Shown piece by piece: positions 38,501 to 53,500 of a stretch of 64,000 nt of DNA. How positions within the stretch are numbered: the stretch's first letter is position 1; every line of letters starts with the position of its first letter. The DNA is from Euleptes europaea (Eukaryota; Chordata; Lepidosauria; Squamata; Sphaerodactylidae), in NCBI RefSeq assembly GCF_029931775.1, contig NC_079312.1, positions 134,587,872 through 134,651,871 on the forward strand. Reading direction: 5' to 3'. The position numbers were made by a program, and so were the translations under genes. The notes below the pieces were generated by a model, which was given only the letters and a program-made list of their open reading frames with translations, had not been told where the DNA came from and did no database searches.

Positions 38501-41500
38501 TCTGTCAGGCAAAGGAAGTGTACCTAAGCTTTGTAAAGCTAGCTTGGATCTGCATGGAGAAAGGCAGGTCAGACGTTATTTTTAAAAATGCCTAGCTGAT
38601 TTCAGATGTATTCAAATTTATATTGGTTGCTTATCTTAATTCATTTATTTTTGGGGGGATATTTCTGCATCGCCTGTTCAGAGTCCTGCTCGAGGCTGCT
38701 ATCGATTAAAGCAACCTAACAATCTAAAAGCAAGCCATTGGGCATAAACAGCATAAAAGCTATCCATAAAACAGAAACAGACCATTAAAAAAGTTGGTAA
38801 GATAAAATCCCTAATTAAAACCTTACTTGTAGTTACGGCAGTTCTGATGTCCCAGAGAGAGGTGGCGGGGGGAAAGATCAAATACAGTGAGAAAATAATG
38901 AAATTTAATTGAAGGATAAGAACAAAAACATCAAGAAGTCTGTTTTATTTAAATCAAACTGATTTAAATCACTAGTCAGGAAGACTCAGCTTAATCATGG
39001 CTTTCTGTATAAAAGTCCATTTTTGCTGGTTGTTATAAACCTTAATATATATGCCCAATTTGGAAAGATGCAGGTTTTATTTTTAGAAGATACATACTCT
39101 GGAAATAAAAATCCAGTTTTGTGATGGTATCTTCTACACTGAGCACTAAGTACTGTTGGGTAGATAGAAAAAAAATACCCTAAATATTCTTTACATGAGA
39201 TTCTGGGACAGTATAAAATTGGGCCCCTAATCCATCAATTAAGGCACTGGCAAACCACCTCTGTTAGTCTCTTGCCTTGAAAACCCCATAAGGGGTCGCC
39301 ATAAGTTGGCTGCGACTTGACAGCACTTTACACATACACACAATCCATCAATTACTGAAACTCGTTTACAAAATTATTCTTAAACATTCCATAAATATAT
39401 TGTCTCATACTATTGAATTGCCGTTTTAAAAATCTTTTTAACAAAATTTTATTTTGACAAACACAAACAACCATAAAAAACATTAAAACATAAACTCAAT
39501 ATAACAATGTATATGAAGCTTGCCACTCAAAATTACAATTCTGTTGTTCTCCTCATTGAATTACATTGCTCTTTGTATATCACATATTCTTCTATAACTG
39601 TTAACACATTTAGTACTTATTGCCCTAAAGCTCTCTCATGTTATCTAAGTGTGATTTAGTTCTGTTCCAAATTTCTAGCTATATAATTGGGGGGGGGGAA
39701 TCCCATTTTTCCCGAAATTCTGAGATTGGCCTATTATGTATAAACTATGTCAGTTTTGCCATAGTTGCATATTCTATTAATTTATTAATCCACTCATCTA
39801 AATCTGGGCATTTCTCTGCTTTCCATTTTGCTGCATGTAGAGCAGTCTTGCCGCCATCACTATATACTTAAATAGTTCATTGTGTGTTTTTGAAATAATA
39901 CTTAATAAAATGTTTAATAACATACTTTTCAAATCCATAACAAACTTAATTTTTAAAACCTTTGGCATTTTGTCGTGTATCATTATCCAAAGTTTCCTTG
40001 TTTTCTTACGTTACTATTGAATGACAAATTAATCCCTATTCCATGATGAGATGTTTTTAAGCAGTAATGTATCTTAAACCTATCAAAATACAGTTTTAAT
40101 TTTCTTCAAAAAGCAATCTGATTCATTTTTAAAAATCCAGTTGATTATTTTTAAACAAATAATTTATTTTAGCTGCCCTGATGAAAAGTTGTTAAACTCA
40201 GAGTTTTTCTCCCCTTCTTCAGATGACCAGTTTCTGACTGTTGTATATTCATATTCCTGCATTTTCTCTAACCTGCATGTATGATGCCCACACACATCTG
40301 TCTCTGTCATATCTACTATAGAGCGAATCAGCTCCATGACAGTTATGTAGCAAGCTATGCTAACGTGGTGTCAGTGGGCTGATACAAATGACTGTTGACT
40401 GCATGGTGTCTCCTTGCAAGGATAACTGTGCATAGTGATCACCTGTGGTGGAGATGACTGGTTAATGCATGGTAGCTCCATAGAAGTCTTCTGTGGGGGG
40501 CACCAAATTATGTGAGGAGCTGGTCATTTATAGTATCCAGCCGCACTTTGAGGCAAATATGGCCCATTCCAATAGAGTTGCAGGGATGTGGTCATGTTTT
40601 TGCCTTATTCTCTGACCAGGTGTATTGTAAACGGAGTCTTCAGAGGCTTGAAATGTGAAATTATTTCCAGCTGGAAAAGGAGGCATTAATAGATGAAGCG
40701 TACACTAAGGATGCCACCATAATCTAGCAGATTCAGTTTCTAACACTGATATTATTCTGCTGTGGCAGACAATGGGCCAGAACCCAGCATCTATCTGATT
40801 TGCTACGCCTTGAGCAAAATCCAAGTACAAAGATTATTGATGTGTGAATGCAGAAGGCTATGCATTCCATTAAAAACATTGAACTGCATCTAGATTTGGA
40901 TGCACATTCAAACTATAGCACACAAAATTACAACCTATGCTGTTAAGCAAATCCGGAATCCAAAGCACAGCACAAAAGCCAACTATAGATAGATACATAC
41001 TGTGAACACAAAAGAAACAGCATAAATATCGACCAACCATCTATATGTATTGAAGAAATCACGTTAGTCTAATGTGGTTTCTTCACTACATATAGATAGT
41101 TGGTAGATATTTATGTATCCAAACTATGTCTGCAGTTCGTAAAAGCAGTGATAAAAATGGGATGTTCATGGGATATCGGAAACCACTTGGCAGTAAAGTA
41201 GAAAACTCCATTAAAGTAAAGGGACAGTTTTTGTACAATGGTGCTATGCGATATTTCTTATCCATCTGTGCAATTGTTGCTTTTCAGAAAGATGAATTTC
41301 AATCTTTTCAACAACAAAAACTCACCTGCATGAGTCTCCAATTGATGCGTGCTAAGAAACTGCTGCAGAGCATCACTGAGCCACGTCGCAGGTGTCTTGA
41401 GGAGCTTACTCTCAGGAGGGACTTTGTCAACTGGGTCAGAGAGGCTCTGGAAGGTAAAATAGATGCAAATATAATTTATTTATTTATTGGAATTAATTGG

Positions 41501-44500
41501 GAATTATGCTCAGCATATCTGGAAAGATCATGATTTATATTTGATCTACAAAGCCTTTGTCAGGCCTCTGCTTTCTCAGTTTCTTTTATGCTTGTCTTAT
41601 TGAGACTTGCAGGAAATCTTTTTGGCAATAAACTGGAAAGTGTCCTCCTTCTGCACCCTCCCTTCACCTCCTCAGTTTCTGAACTTCTCTTCGTCCTACA
41701 TCGTTTCCCAGTTTCATGCCTCCTTTCATTTGCTTGTACAGTCTCTCCTTCTGACACACACACAAGCAAGCATGTTACCGACCCTGGATGATCACATGTG
41801 CAAGTAACTATGCATGCATTCTTGCACACAGTCTCATGTAGGGTGCTTTTGTGTATGTGCAGGGGGTTCATTTGCCTCTCTCCCCATTGCTTTTCACCAG
41901 TTTACAGAAACCTTCTCCTGCCCTCCTTTGCCATCTTCACAGATGGTCCAAGATGGCTAATAGCTTTGACTAGGTTTCCAAAAGTATGTTCCAGTTGGTT
42001 CCAAAATTATTCTTTTCTCCTCCTCCTTTTTCTTCTTCTTCTCCTCCTCCTCCAAATTGAGCTATCTTATTCCAAAGCAGCATTCACAAATGCAATTCAA
42101 CTTCTTTCATGTGGCTACTGACTCTGGATTGGCTTAGAATAGCCTATTCTTACCTGACTAGTTTGCATCTGGTAGAAGCAAATAACTCTACAGATGTGTC
42201 AGGATGCTGTAAGCATGTGGGCCAGAAAAGTGTGGCACAGCCATTCATTTTTACCCATCCAATCAAGAGACCTTTGAAGCTCTTAATAAAATCAGTTAAT
42301 GCTAGCTTGTTAAAACTGTTACTTTTTCTGCTAGAAGGTAGCATACAGAGGGTATCAGGAGCCCTCCTTGGCTGGACTCAGACTCAAATCCAGCCTCCTT
42401 ACGGAATGTATAGGAGGAACTAGGGATCACGCAGGGGCCACATCAGGGATGCCCAGAATCACCAGGCTGTACCCAGACCCCGTGGACTTTGAGGGCTCAG
42501 CTGAGGGGCCTGCTCCTGAAGCCTCTGCTCAAGAAGACACTGCCAGCTGATCATACCTTGGGCAGCTGCCCCTCTCCCCTGTAGGGCCAGACCTCAGACC
42601 GCCAGCACCCCAGGATGTCCTTCCTCCCAGAAGGCACAGCACAGCATAGACAGCTGGCCTTGTGAAGAGGCAGCACAGTGGTGAAGAGCCTGTGCTCCTC
42701 CCATGAAGTACTGTTCTGGTGGAGGCAGTTTCTTGCAGGATCAGGTCTCCATCATGCCCTAGCTGGCTGAAGGCCAGGAAGAGATTGGGTGTCTTTCCCT
42801 TTCAGGGTATTTAGCGTGAGGCAACGCAGAGGGATTTGCTGGTTCAGCCAGTTCATAGAAGCCAGTGTATCCCTGTTAAATCTGCAAACTTGGACCTAGT
42901 AAACTGCAGATCATGACAGACCTTAGTGTTGCCCTGAAAGGCAGACCCCTTCCTCTAACTAGTATGTGGATCCCTCTGTGTTGCCAAGAGGCAGATGGTT
43001 CTTTTTCCACTAGGGATTTCAAAAGCAATGAGCACACCGATGATAGAAGAAAAGCAGTTTTATTATTCACAAACTAGAAACATAAGCAGAGAATAACAGA
43101 AATGTATACCCACACTGCTGGAACCCTGACAATAGCAGAGGGTGGACTCAGTTCCGCGGCTTGGCCTGAGCTGAGATTCAGAGGAAAAAATAGCCCCCCT
43201 TAACATATATGCTGTTAGGTGTATGTGTGTGTGATTCTAACTCTTAGCCTTGGGAGGCAGTTTGCTCCAAGGCCAAGAGATAGGTGGTGTGAGGCAGTGA
43301 GTGCCTCCCCACATTCCAGTGCCAGGGGCATTGTTCCCCTCTATACACAACCCACTCCCAAAAGTGCATTAGCTACAGATAAGAGAAAAGGTATATTTTT
43401 TGGAGAGACGCTCAGCATCAGTAACCCCTTCCAGTCTGATGCTGTCACAGAGCAATCTCTGGCACAGAAGGAGAAATCTGTGGTTCACCACTACTTCTTT
43501 TGCAGTGTGCCACTACACACTGAGGAGCCCCGTGGCGCAGAGCGTTAAGCTGCAGTACTGCAGTCAAAAGCTTCACTCACGACCTGAGTTCGATCCCGAC
43601 GGAAGTCGGTTTCAGGTAGCCGGCTCAAGGTCGACTCAGCCTTCCCTCCTTCCGAGGTCGGTAACAAGAGTACCCAGCTTGCTGGGGGTAAAGGGAAGAT
43701 GACTGGGGAAGGCACTGCAAGCCACCCCGCAAACCAAAGTCTGCCTTGGAAACATCGGGATGTGATGTCACCCCATGGGTCAGGAATGACCCGGTGCTTG
43801 CACAGGGGACCTTTACCTTCTCGGCTCAGAGGGACAAGGGGCATCTTCAGAATGGGTGTTTCCTTTTTCCTCTTTGCTCGGGAGGCAGGATTTAATATTT
43901 AAATTTTCCTTGACTACTGAGGGTAAACGCCCCCTGAAGCCAGTTCTATTTCCTGCCTTATCGGGAGAGCAGCCTCTAAGCAGCTCTCAGCTCAAGGAGA
44001 ACAAATTTTTGCTCTTATTCCTTTCTATTCCTATCTATTCTTTTCTATACCTAATTTCACATCTATATTTCCTGTACTTTTTCTATCTTAGATAGAAGGC
44101 TTAAAAAAAAAATAAAAAATCTTCCCGCCAAAACAAGATGGCGGATCGGCAAGAAGACAATTATATCGCCTCAGCCGATTTGGACCCTAGCCTACTAACA
44201 GCTATGCCGGGTCCTTCTGAATCCTCCACCAGTCAACCAGTTGACTCGGGGGTTAAAAAGAAAAAGAAAAACGGCTCAAGCGGCGGAGGCAGCGGTAAGT
44301 GCAAGAGGGTCGCCTCATAGACGCCGCCCGGCTCACAGGCGCTCCGAAAAGAAGCGGACGAGTTCCCGCAGCGGCTAGCGCCACGGAGATTACAGTGGCT
44401 CTTGCCGCTCCTCCGGTGCAGCAACTTCCAGGGGAGAAGCAGCAGGCTGGCGGCTCGCCTTTGCCTTCTACCGCTTTGTCCTATGGCGGCTCGCCTTTAG

Positions 44501-47500
44501 TGCAAGGATGTGAAGCGGCTGCGGAGACACCGGCTACCGGTAGGATTCCTCCCCCCCTGTTTCAAGATGGCGGGCTAGCCTTTCTTAGAGCGGAGCTTTC
44601 AGCTCTTATTAAAGATGCCTTCACAGAAGGCTTGAGAGCAGCCCAACCCCCCCCCTCCTCCAATCTATCCCCAGCCCTCCTCAGCCATGGAAGCCCAGAC
44701 ATTGCAGGACTATACGTCCTTGGGTGCCCGTCCAAAACAAACAAGTGCTGGCAGTACTTACCTCGGGGACGGCAAGTGGCCTACTAAGGCGGCCCTAAAA
44801 GACACTTCAGCTCAGCAGGTTATGCAAGGGGAGGAAGGAGATGACTCCATGTCTGAAAGAGAGGAGGGCGAGTTCAGTTCGGATGGGGAAGACATAATTG
44901 AACAACCAAAACAGTCTAGAGTGTTTAACGCTGAGGAATTTCCTCTGCTATTGTCTAAAACCCTAGCAGCCCTTGATCTTTCAGATGACACTGACACTGC
45001 AAACACTCAAAGAAAAAAGGGGATGAAAGAATTCTTTCATATGCATGACATTCCAGACAAGGTGATACCTGTACCTGATTATTTCCTATCACTCATTAAG
45101 TCAGAATGGGAGAAACCAATGGCTTCAAAACAGTTCCCTGTAACATCAAAAAAGTTTTATAATGTAGATCAGGCCACCTCAGAAATGCTCAAGGTACTCC
45201 CGGTGGAAGCTCCGGTCACTACACTACATACTTCAGACACAGTCACTGAAGAGGGACAGGCATTGATCAGAGATCCTGCTGATAGAAAGGCAGAGTTGGC
45301 ATGCAAAAAGTCACATGAGGCCTCAGCCCTGGCAATTAAGGCCTCGGTTACATCTGCTCTGGTGTCAAGAGCAGCAATTATCTGGGCCAGAAAATTGACT
45401 CAGATTATTCCTCAGGAGGAAAAACAGGCTTGTGAAGGTGTCTCTAGAATTCTAAGAGCTGTCTCCTTCCTGGCAGACTCTACCTTAGACACCATGGCTT
45501 ATGCTGCCAGAGCTTTAGCTACCTCAGCCGCAGCTAGAAGAGCCTTATGGCTTCGCCCTTGGTCGGTGGAGCACCGGTCAAAGTCAGTCCTCATGGGCTA
45601 TCCATATCAAGGAAAACGCCTATTTGGAGACAAATTAGATTCCATCCTAGTGGAGACTAAAGATAAAAAGCAAGCCTTACCCAAGTCTCTTCACAAAGAT
45701 TTTAAAAGCTCCTCCAATTCTACCAATTTTCGATCTTACCATACTCTCCAAAAATTCAGACCTGACCAACGCAGAAATCAATGGGGTCAAAACAATCAGT
45801 GGAGACAAAATCGTACTTCCTTTCGGAGAGGAGGTAGATTCAATAGGAATTCAAAATTCTCCTCCTTTCAAAGTGACAAGGGGAATAAACCTGGACAACA
45901 GTCCAAACAGTGACGCCGACCTGCTGCCTGTGAGGGGCAGGCTCAGTCACTTTCATCCACAGTGGTTGACCCCTCATGTAGACCTGTGGGTTCAAAACAT
46001 AATACTTCAGGGATACCAAATAGAGTTCTCTCACATACCTGCAGACAGACTTCAGATATCACCAACATCCAAGAACAAACAAAAAATACAAAGAACTTCA
46101 GAAGCGATACAACATCTAGTAGACATCAAAGCGATAGAGGTAGTGCCTCCTTCGGAACGCTCATTGGGAATCTATTCAGTATTCTTCACCGTTCCCAAAA
46201 CAGATGGGGGATGGCGGGCCATCCTAGATCTGAAGTTTCTGAACAGATTCATCCCATTGAGACGCTTCCGAATGGAGACACTGAGGTCAGTTTCAGAGGC
46301 ATTGAGACCAATGGACTTCCTAACATCCATAGACCTCACCGAAGCGTACCTACATATCCTCATTTATCCACAACATCGACGCTTTCTGAGGTTCCTCTAC
46401 CAAGGAATGCACTACCAATTCAGAGCCCTCCCCTTCGGGTTAACTTCCGCCCCAAGGGTATTCACCAAAGTACTGGTTACTTTGGTGGCAGAATTACGCA
46501 AGGAGGGCATACGCATTCATCCCTACTTAGACGACATTCTGGTATGTGCAGATTCCATACACAAAGTCTACAACACACAAAACAAGTAGTAGAAAAATTG
46601 ACAAGCCATGGCTTCCTAATCAATCACAAGAATAGCAAGTTAACTCCTTCACAACGTCTAAAACACTTAGGCGTTCTCATAGACACTCAGCAAAACAAAC
46701 TCTTCCTGACGGAGGACAAGATCACTCTCATATCATCCCTAGCCAAGGCTGCATGCAATTCCAGGGTGTCCAAACTCATGGCTCTCGCCAAGTTACAAGG
46801 GCACATGGTAGCTTGCATCCCCACCATACAATGGGCTCGTCTACACTCGAGGCCTCTACAATGGCTACTCAGACCCTATCAAAGGGACATTCAAAGGAAA
46901 CGAGACATAAACATCCTCCTTCCCAAGGAAGTCAAACACAGTCTACAGTGGTGGTCACAAAGAAACAACCTTTCAAGGGGCCTCCGATTCATTTACCCGA
47001 TACCAGAGCAAATTTACACGGACGCATGCACGACTGGGTGGGGAGCAACCTTTCACGAGCACATAGCCCAAGGCAATTGGAACCCCCAGGAACAAAAATT
47101 ACACATAAACGTGTTAGAAATCAGAGCGATATACAAAGCTCTACAAAGCTTCACTCCACTAATCCAAAGAAAGGACATACTGATAAGAACGGACAATGTG
47201 GCCGCAAAGGCACATTTGAACAAACAAGGGGGCTCACGGTCATCAGCCTTACACAAGGAAGCACTGAAAATACTGAATTGGGCAGAAACCAACCTAACCT
47301 CACTACAGGCGGAACACATTCAGGGAGTCACGAATGTTCAAGCAGATTGGCTGAGCAGGGAGACAATAAACGAGGCAGAATGGTCCCTTCACCCGGACAT
47401 ATTTCAGCACATCACACAAAGGTTCGGGACACCTCAAATAGATCTATTTGCCTCAAAATCGAACCACCAACTGCCCCGGTATTACTCCAGATTTGCACAA

Positions 47501-50500
47501 CAGGGGGCGGAACAGACGGATGCACTAACGGCTCCTTGGCCCAGGGGAATGCTATATGCTTTCCCTCCACTCCCTCTCATACCAAGAGTACTGAGGAGAA
47601 TAAAAACATTAAACGCACACGTCTTATTCGTAGCCCCTTACTGGCCCAGAAGGCCATGGTTTCCGAGTTTAATCCAAATGTCTCACAACAACTTCTGGAG
47701 ACTTCCAGACAGACAGGACCTTCTGATACAGGGCCCAGTATGCCATCCCAATCCAGGATGGTACAAAATGACCGTATGGGTATTGAACGGAGGAGACTTT
47801 GCAACTTAGGTTACAGTGAGGACATAATTAATACCATCCAGGCTGCACGCAAACCTTCAACTCAAAGAATCTACAATTCTACATGGAAAGCCTTCACTAG
47901 GTGGTGCAGACGCAAAGGCTTTAACCCACTCAAACCTAGAACACTTGGCATCCTGTCTTTTTTACAGGAAGGTCAACAGATGGGCTTAGCCACTTCTGCA
48001 CTACACAGGCAATTAGCTTCCATAGCCACCATCGTTCCAAGAGTGGCAGGTTATAAAATATCCAAACATCCTCACATTAAATTATTCTTTAGAGGTCTAA
48101 GCATCATCAATCCTCCAACAAAACATAGGTTCCCTACTTGGAGCCTGCACACAGTATTGACAGCACTCACAAAACCCCCCTTTGAACCTCTTTCGAAGGT
48201 AGGGCTCAAATGGCTTAGGATGAAAGCGATATTCTTAACAGCCATAACATAGGCACGTAGAGTCTCAGAAATAGGTGCATTATCTATTCGCCCTGGTCTC
48301 ATCACCTTCCACAAGGATAAGGTAGTACTCAGACATGATCACTCATTCTTACCTAAGTGCAATACAAAAGTCCACAGAGATCAAGACATTGTTCTGCCCT
48401 CATTTTGTCCCAATCCTAAGACTCCAAAGGAAAAGACATGGCATACACTAGATGTAAGGAGGGCCATTCACATTTATATGTCCAGAACAGAAAGTATCAG
48501 GACTTCAGAAGCCTTGTTCATTAACATATCACAGCCAAAGAGAGGTAAACCCATGTCAAGAGCTTCTATCAGTCGCACCATCTCATTGTGCATTAAGACA
48601 GCTTATAAGGAAAGCAAGCTACCAATACCGGGGGGCATTACTGCACATTCAGTTAGAAGTTCAGCAACTTCCACAGCCTTCGACAGGCAGGCTCCCATAG
48701 TTGAAATTTGTAAGGCAGCCACGTGGTCGTCGGTGTCTACCTTTGTACGACACTATAAGATGAACCTATATTCATCTTCAGATGCAGCATTCGGCAGACG
48801 AGTGTTGCAAAGTATATTACAGGACGTCTAACCCACCCTGGGCGGGGACTGCTCTTGTATGTCCCATTCTGAAGATGCCCTTTGTCCCTCTGAGCCGAGA
48901 AAGAGCCTTGGCTACTTACCATGAAGGCTTCTTCTGCTCAGAGGGACGAAGGGCATCTTGCCCTCCCAGACGTCTGCTTTATTTTCCTAGTGTTCTTTAT
49001 AGTTCATTACTACCAGTTATACTTAAACCTTAGTCTCGTTAAGACTACTCTCCTCTAGACTCTCAGCGTCTTTTACTACTAATTGTTTATAACTTACTGA
49101 TGACTTAAATGTTACAAGTTTTTTCTCAGTTACCTATATAAGGCTTGGAAAGTTTTTAACTGGCTTCAGGGGGCGTTTACCCTCAGTAGTCAAGGAAAAT
49201 TTAAATATTAAATCCTGCCTCCCGAGCAAAGAGGAAAAAGGAAACACCCATTCTGAAGATGCCCTTCGTCCCTCTGAGCAGAAGAAGCCTTCACGGTAAG
49301 TAGCCAAGGCTCTTTTTACACTACACCCTCCTCTGGAGGAGTCCGTAACCAGCACCTGGGCTTGGCTGCGAAGACAAAACAAAAATGGAGAATTACTTGT
49401 GTTTGCTTATGGTACGATGTACATTTGTGTGTGAGTGAGTGAGAGAAGGAAGCAAGGGTTGTAAGCAGTGCATAGCATTTAGTTATACTGTTAGGGTGGT
49501 ACAAGTAGGAAATGGGTAGAAATACTTTCTTCCTGGAATATGGGAATACTACAGTGCATTACCACAGCCTTGCTATTTGTCAATTGAGAGTTTGTTTTGA
49601 TTTCTCTTAGATATAACTGAGCTGAAGGTGTTCGTGGACCTGGCCTCTATTTCTGCGGGAGAGAATGACATGGATGTAGATCGTGTTGCGTGTTTCCATG
49701 ATGCCGTACAGGGCTACTCTTGTCTTCTGTATGAGCTGAAGCAGGAGTCTGGGTTTGAGGAGTTCATGGAGTGCTTGAAGAAATTGTGGAAAGCTCTGGA
49801 AAGTGACTGCAGCCTTCCCCAAAAATTGGTAATTCCTCCATCAGTATCTTAGTCCATCTGCTGCTGTTTATTTGATAAAAGATTTTAACCCTGCTTTGTG
49901 CTCATTGTGAGTTTACTGTTGAAGTACCAGAGCAGTGGTCTGCAGCCTTTCTAGGCCTGGGACTCAGTAAGCTGCATGGACGCAACATGAGTCTGCATTG
50001 CAAGGCGAGGACTGTGGGCAGAATAGAGAGGTGGGGACAGAAACTACAAGCCAAGGCACCAGGAGGTATACCACAGTGAGGAACAAGCCAAGGGACAGAG
50101 CCACGGAGGAATCCTGTGCTTTGCTGAGTTGATCTCTCTTCATTGCCCTGTTCCTTCTCTGAGTGTGTATGATAAAGAGCTCAGGAGGGGTGGGACCCTT
50201 GTTCTCTATACCGGCATGCTAGCGGCAGGTTCTTCCACAAGGTGGGGGTTGGGAATGGCAGCTCTGTAAGGGCTTGCAGTGCAGTAGGTGAGGCTCTGTA
50301 ACTCACCATAGTGTCCCAACATATGGTGCCACCACCATACGGCACAGAATTCCTGCCTGAAGTACAGAGATGCCAAACATTGTCACTACTGAGGATATCC
50401 TACTCATAACTAATTAGCGCTGTATGTTCTGTATATGGAGAGTGCACTACTGCATACATTTTCTACTGTGTATGCTGCTACTTGAACTGGTAAAAGTTGT

Positions 50501-53500
50501 ATGTTTCTGGCATGTCGCAAAATATTCTGTGCAGTTTTGAGCATTGAGATAAAGGAGGCTGAGCACAACTCTGTCAGCACACTGTTATTCCACCTCTGTG
50601 GTGGTTGATATGGGAAAAGGTATGGGGTTAGGAGGACTAAACTGGTTCATATTTTCTTATGCCACACAGCGGGATTCTGCCAGATACCTGGAATGGCTAA
50701 AAACCATAAAAGAGAGCCATGGCTCTGTGGAACTATCATCTATATCACTGGCGACCACAATCAATCGCAAAGGAATTTACGTAATTGAAGCACCAGCAGA
50801 AGGCCAGAAGGTGAGACGACAAGAAACCGTTGACGGCACACTGTTCCAATATTTGCAGCCTCGACTCTTGCCTGTGTTCTTTAGTGTCTCTCTAAACAGC
50901 CTGCTGTAAACAAAGCTAGCAAGAAAAGGACTTGTGCAGAGAAAAATTATAGTCACATCGATAATGTCTGTCAATGACTAATGGCCTGTAAGCCCACCCA
51001 TTGGTAAACTGCTTTCATTATCAGTTTGTGGCCTCTCATTGCAGTAATGCCATTCTGAACAACTGTTTTCTCGTGTAGACCAAACAAAAGTGTCTTGTGG
51101 CACCTGAAAGACTGACAGATTTGTAATGGCACAACCTTTAGTGGCATGTATGCATGGGCATAAGAACAGCCATGTTGGATCAGACCAAGGCCCATCAAGT
51201 CCAGCAGTCTGTTCACACAGTGGCCAACCAGGTGCCTCTAGGAAGTCTGCAAACAAGACGATTGCAAATGGGGACATCAGAAGGCAATGAAATACGAAAG
51301 GTTCAGTCTATTATAAAGTTTTCTGTTGCAAGGCTTTAAATGTACATACAAGTGACCCTTCTCAAGTCAGGAAAGCATGTGGCTTTGCTCTTTCCTGTTA
51401 ATACTGTTGTGAATGATTAATTTTTATATATTCATGAGATTTGCATTGCACAGCTACTGCTCTGCCATTAACGTAGAGAATATATTTGTGAACGTTGAAG
51501 ACTTAGGGATTTCCCCCCATAGCATTCATGTGACTATAAGCTTGAGAACACAAAGCATAAAAAAGTAAACCAAATTCAGTTTTAACTGCAGCCACTTATT
51601 TATTTGAAAGGTTTCTCTGGAGACAGTCCTGTTCCTGACGGTCTCGGAAAGCCATGATGGCCAAGAAGAGCGGCGGCATTATTCGCTAGAGGAGCTGAAA
51701 GAACTAATGAACAAGCTGATGCTGATGTCAGGCAAAGCAGAACAAGGCGCAGAAGTAGAGAAGTTTTCCGAGGTTGGTTTCTAGCCTTACCATTCAGTGA
51801 ATTTTTTTTGTATGTTGGCTTGCTGAGGAAGAAAGAGTACATTCCAAGCACTTTGCATTTCCAAAGTACATTAAAAAATGGAGATAAAGAGGAACTGATT
51901 TCAGACATCTGTTATACAGATTGAAGCTGTTCTGTGTTCTCTACTTATTACTGAAATGTGATTGGTTCTCTTAGAGACTGGATGTCCATTTTCTGGTCTC
52001 GCACAAGCATGCCTGACTCAAAATCAGACTGGGTCTTATAGACAGACCTGTTTGATTTCTCTGCAAAGATTTAAGCTGAAAGCATTGAAGAACCAAAATC
52101 TAGAGTGCCAAATATGCTTACTAACCAGGGGAGAGAATTTGGGAGGAGGGTGAAGGCCAAGAAAGGAAAAAATAACAGTTACTATATTTTGTCATTGCCT
52201 GTCATCCTTGTATTGATTTTCCCTGCAAAATAGTCAGAAATGTTGAATGGATTATGATGACATCCTTTCCTATTTCTAAAGAAAAGAACTATTCTGTCAC
52301 TTCAGTGTAATGCCAGAGAAGCTTTCACTTCTGACTCTGTAAGTCAAGGGTTGACCATAAGGCATGGGTACAGACTACTGTGTGTGTGTATTTATTGACA
52401 GGTGTATAATTTTATTGCTATTTTGAGTTTTGCTTTGGTTGTGTTAATAGCATCTGTTCACTGGAACTATTTGTACTCTGTCTCCCACAATGTTTATTCT
52501 ACACACAGGTATTTTCTGGTGTCCAGAGACTTGCACTGTCCTTCGTAAGACTGTATTCTGCTGGCAATATGCTCTTCCGATCTTGGATCACTAAGATAGA
52601 CTGCTCGCCTAACAGCAAGTTCTGTATTGACATGGACTTCAATTTGAATCTTATGCAAGCCTTTTTTGGGAGTGGAGAAGTAATGGAAGTTCTCCCAGCC
52701 TTATGCAGAAAGATGGAGAGTTTCCTGGAGAGGTGGGACCGTTTCATGTCTGAAAAGCGATCACAGTATTTCTACTTAAATTATTACATGGCTGAGCAGC
52801 TTGTTTACTTGTGTAGAGAGCTTGGCTCCAAATGCCCTAGCGAAGCTGCTTTGTTGATGCTATCATTCATAAAGCACAACTGCAGCAAACAGGATGTCCA
52901 GAAGATCTCCAAACATCTGATGTCCAGAAAGGCAGAGAGCAATCCTGATGATCTTTTTGGGACAGTGGTAATGGAGAAAGAGCTGACTGAACAACTGGAG
53001 CATGTCTGGGAATCCTACATGAAGAGCATGAGTTCTTTCCTTCCCGGTTGCTTGGACATTGATACACTCGGCACTTACTTGGACCTTCTGGCAGGTATGG
53101 AGAACACGAGAGTTGTGCGAACATTCCCACAAGGCCTTCACACTGACAGGCCCAATCTCATCCTGTGTCCTCACTCTGAAGTGTTGGCTTCAGCCTTGGC
53201 CATCTACATGAACAGTCCTGAGGAGATGCTGCCTTCCTATGATGAGGTCTTGCTCTGTACACCACAGACCAGCTATGAGCAAGTGGCATTGTTTTTGAGG
53301 AGATGCCTCACTCCGGGCTGCAGTGAGAAGAAAATTTTTACATTGCTCTACGCAGATGAGTTGAGCTATGATGTTGGCTACAGATCTGAGGAACTGTTCC
53401 GAAGCCTTTACTTGAAACACCAGGATGATTATCACCTAGTGATTCTGTGTAACTGTGAGAGAGAGCACTGCTATGTCCCTGCTGCCTTCAGTCAGTTCAA

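Noticed and set aside
42430-43000. LTR retrotransposon fragment
   Set aside because: The block looks repeat-like by composition, but no protein motif, primer site or terminal repeat could be recognised.
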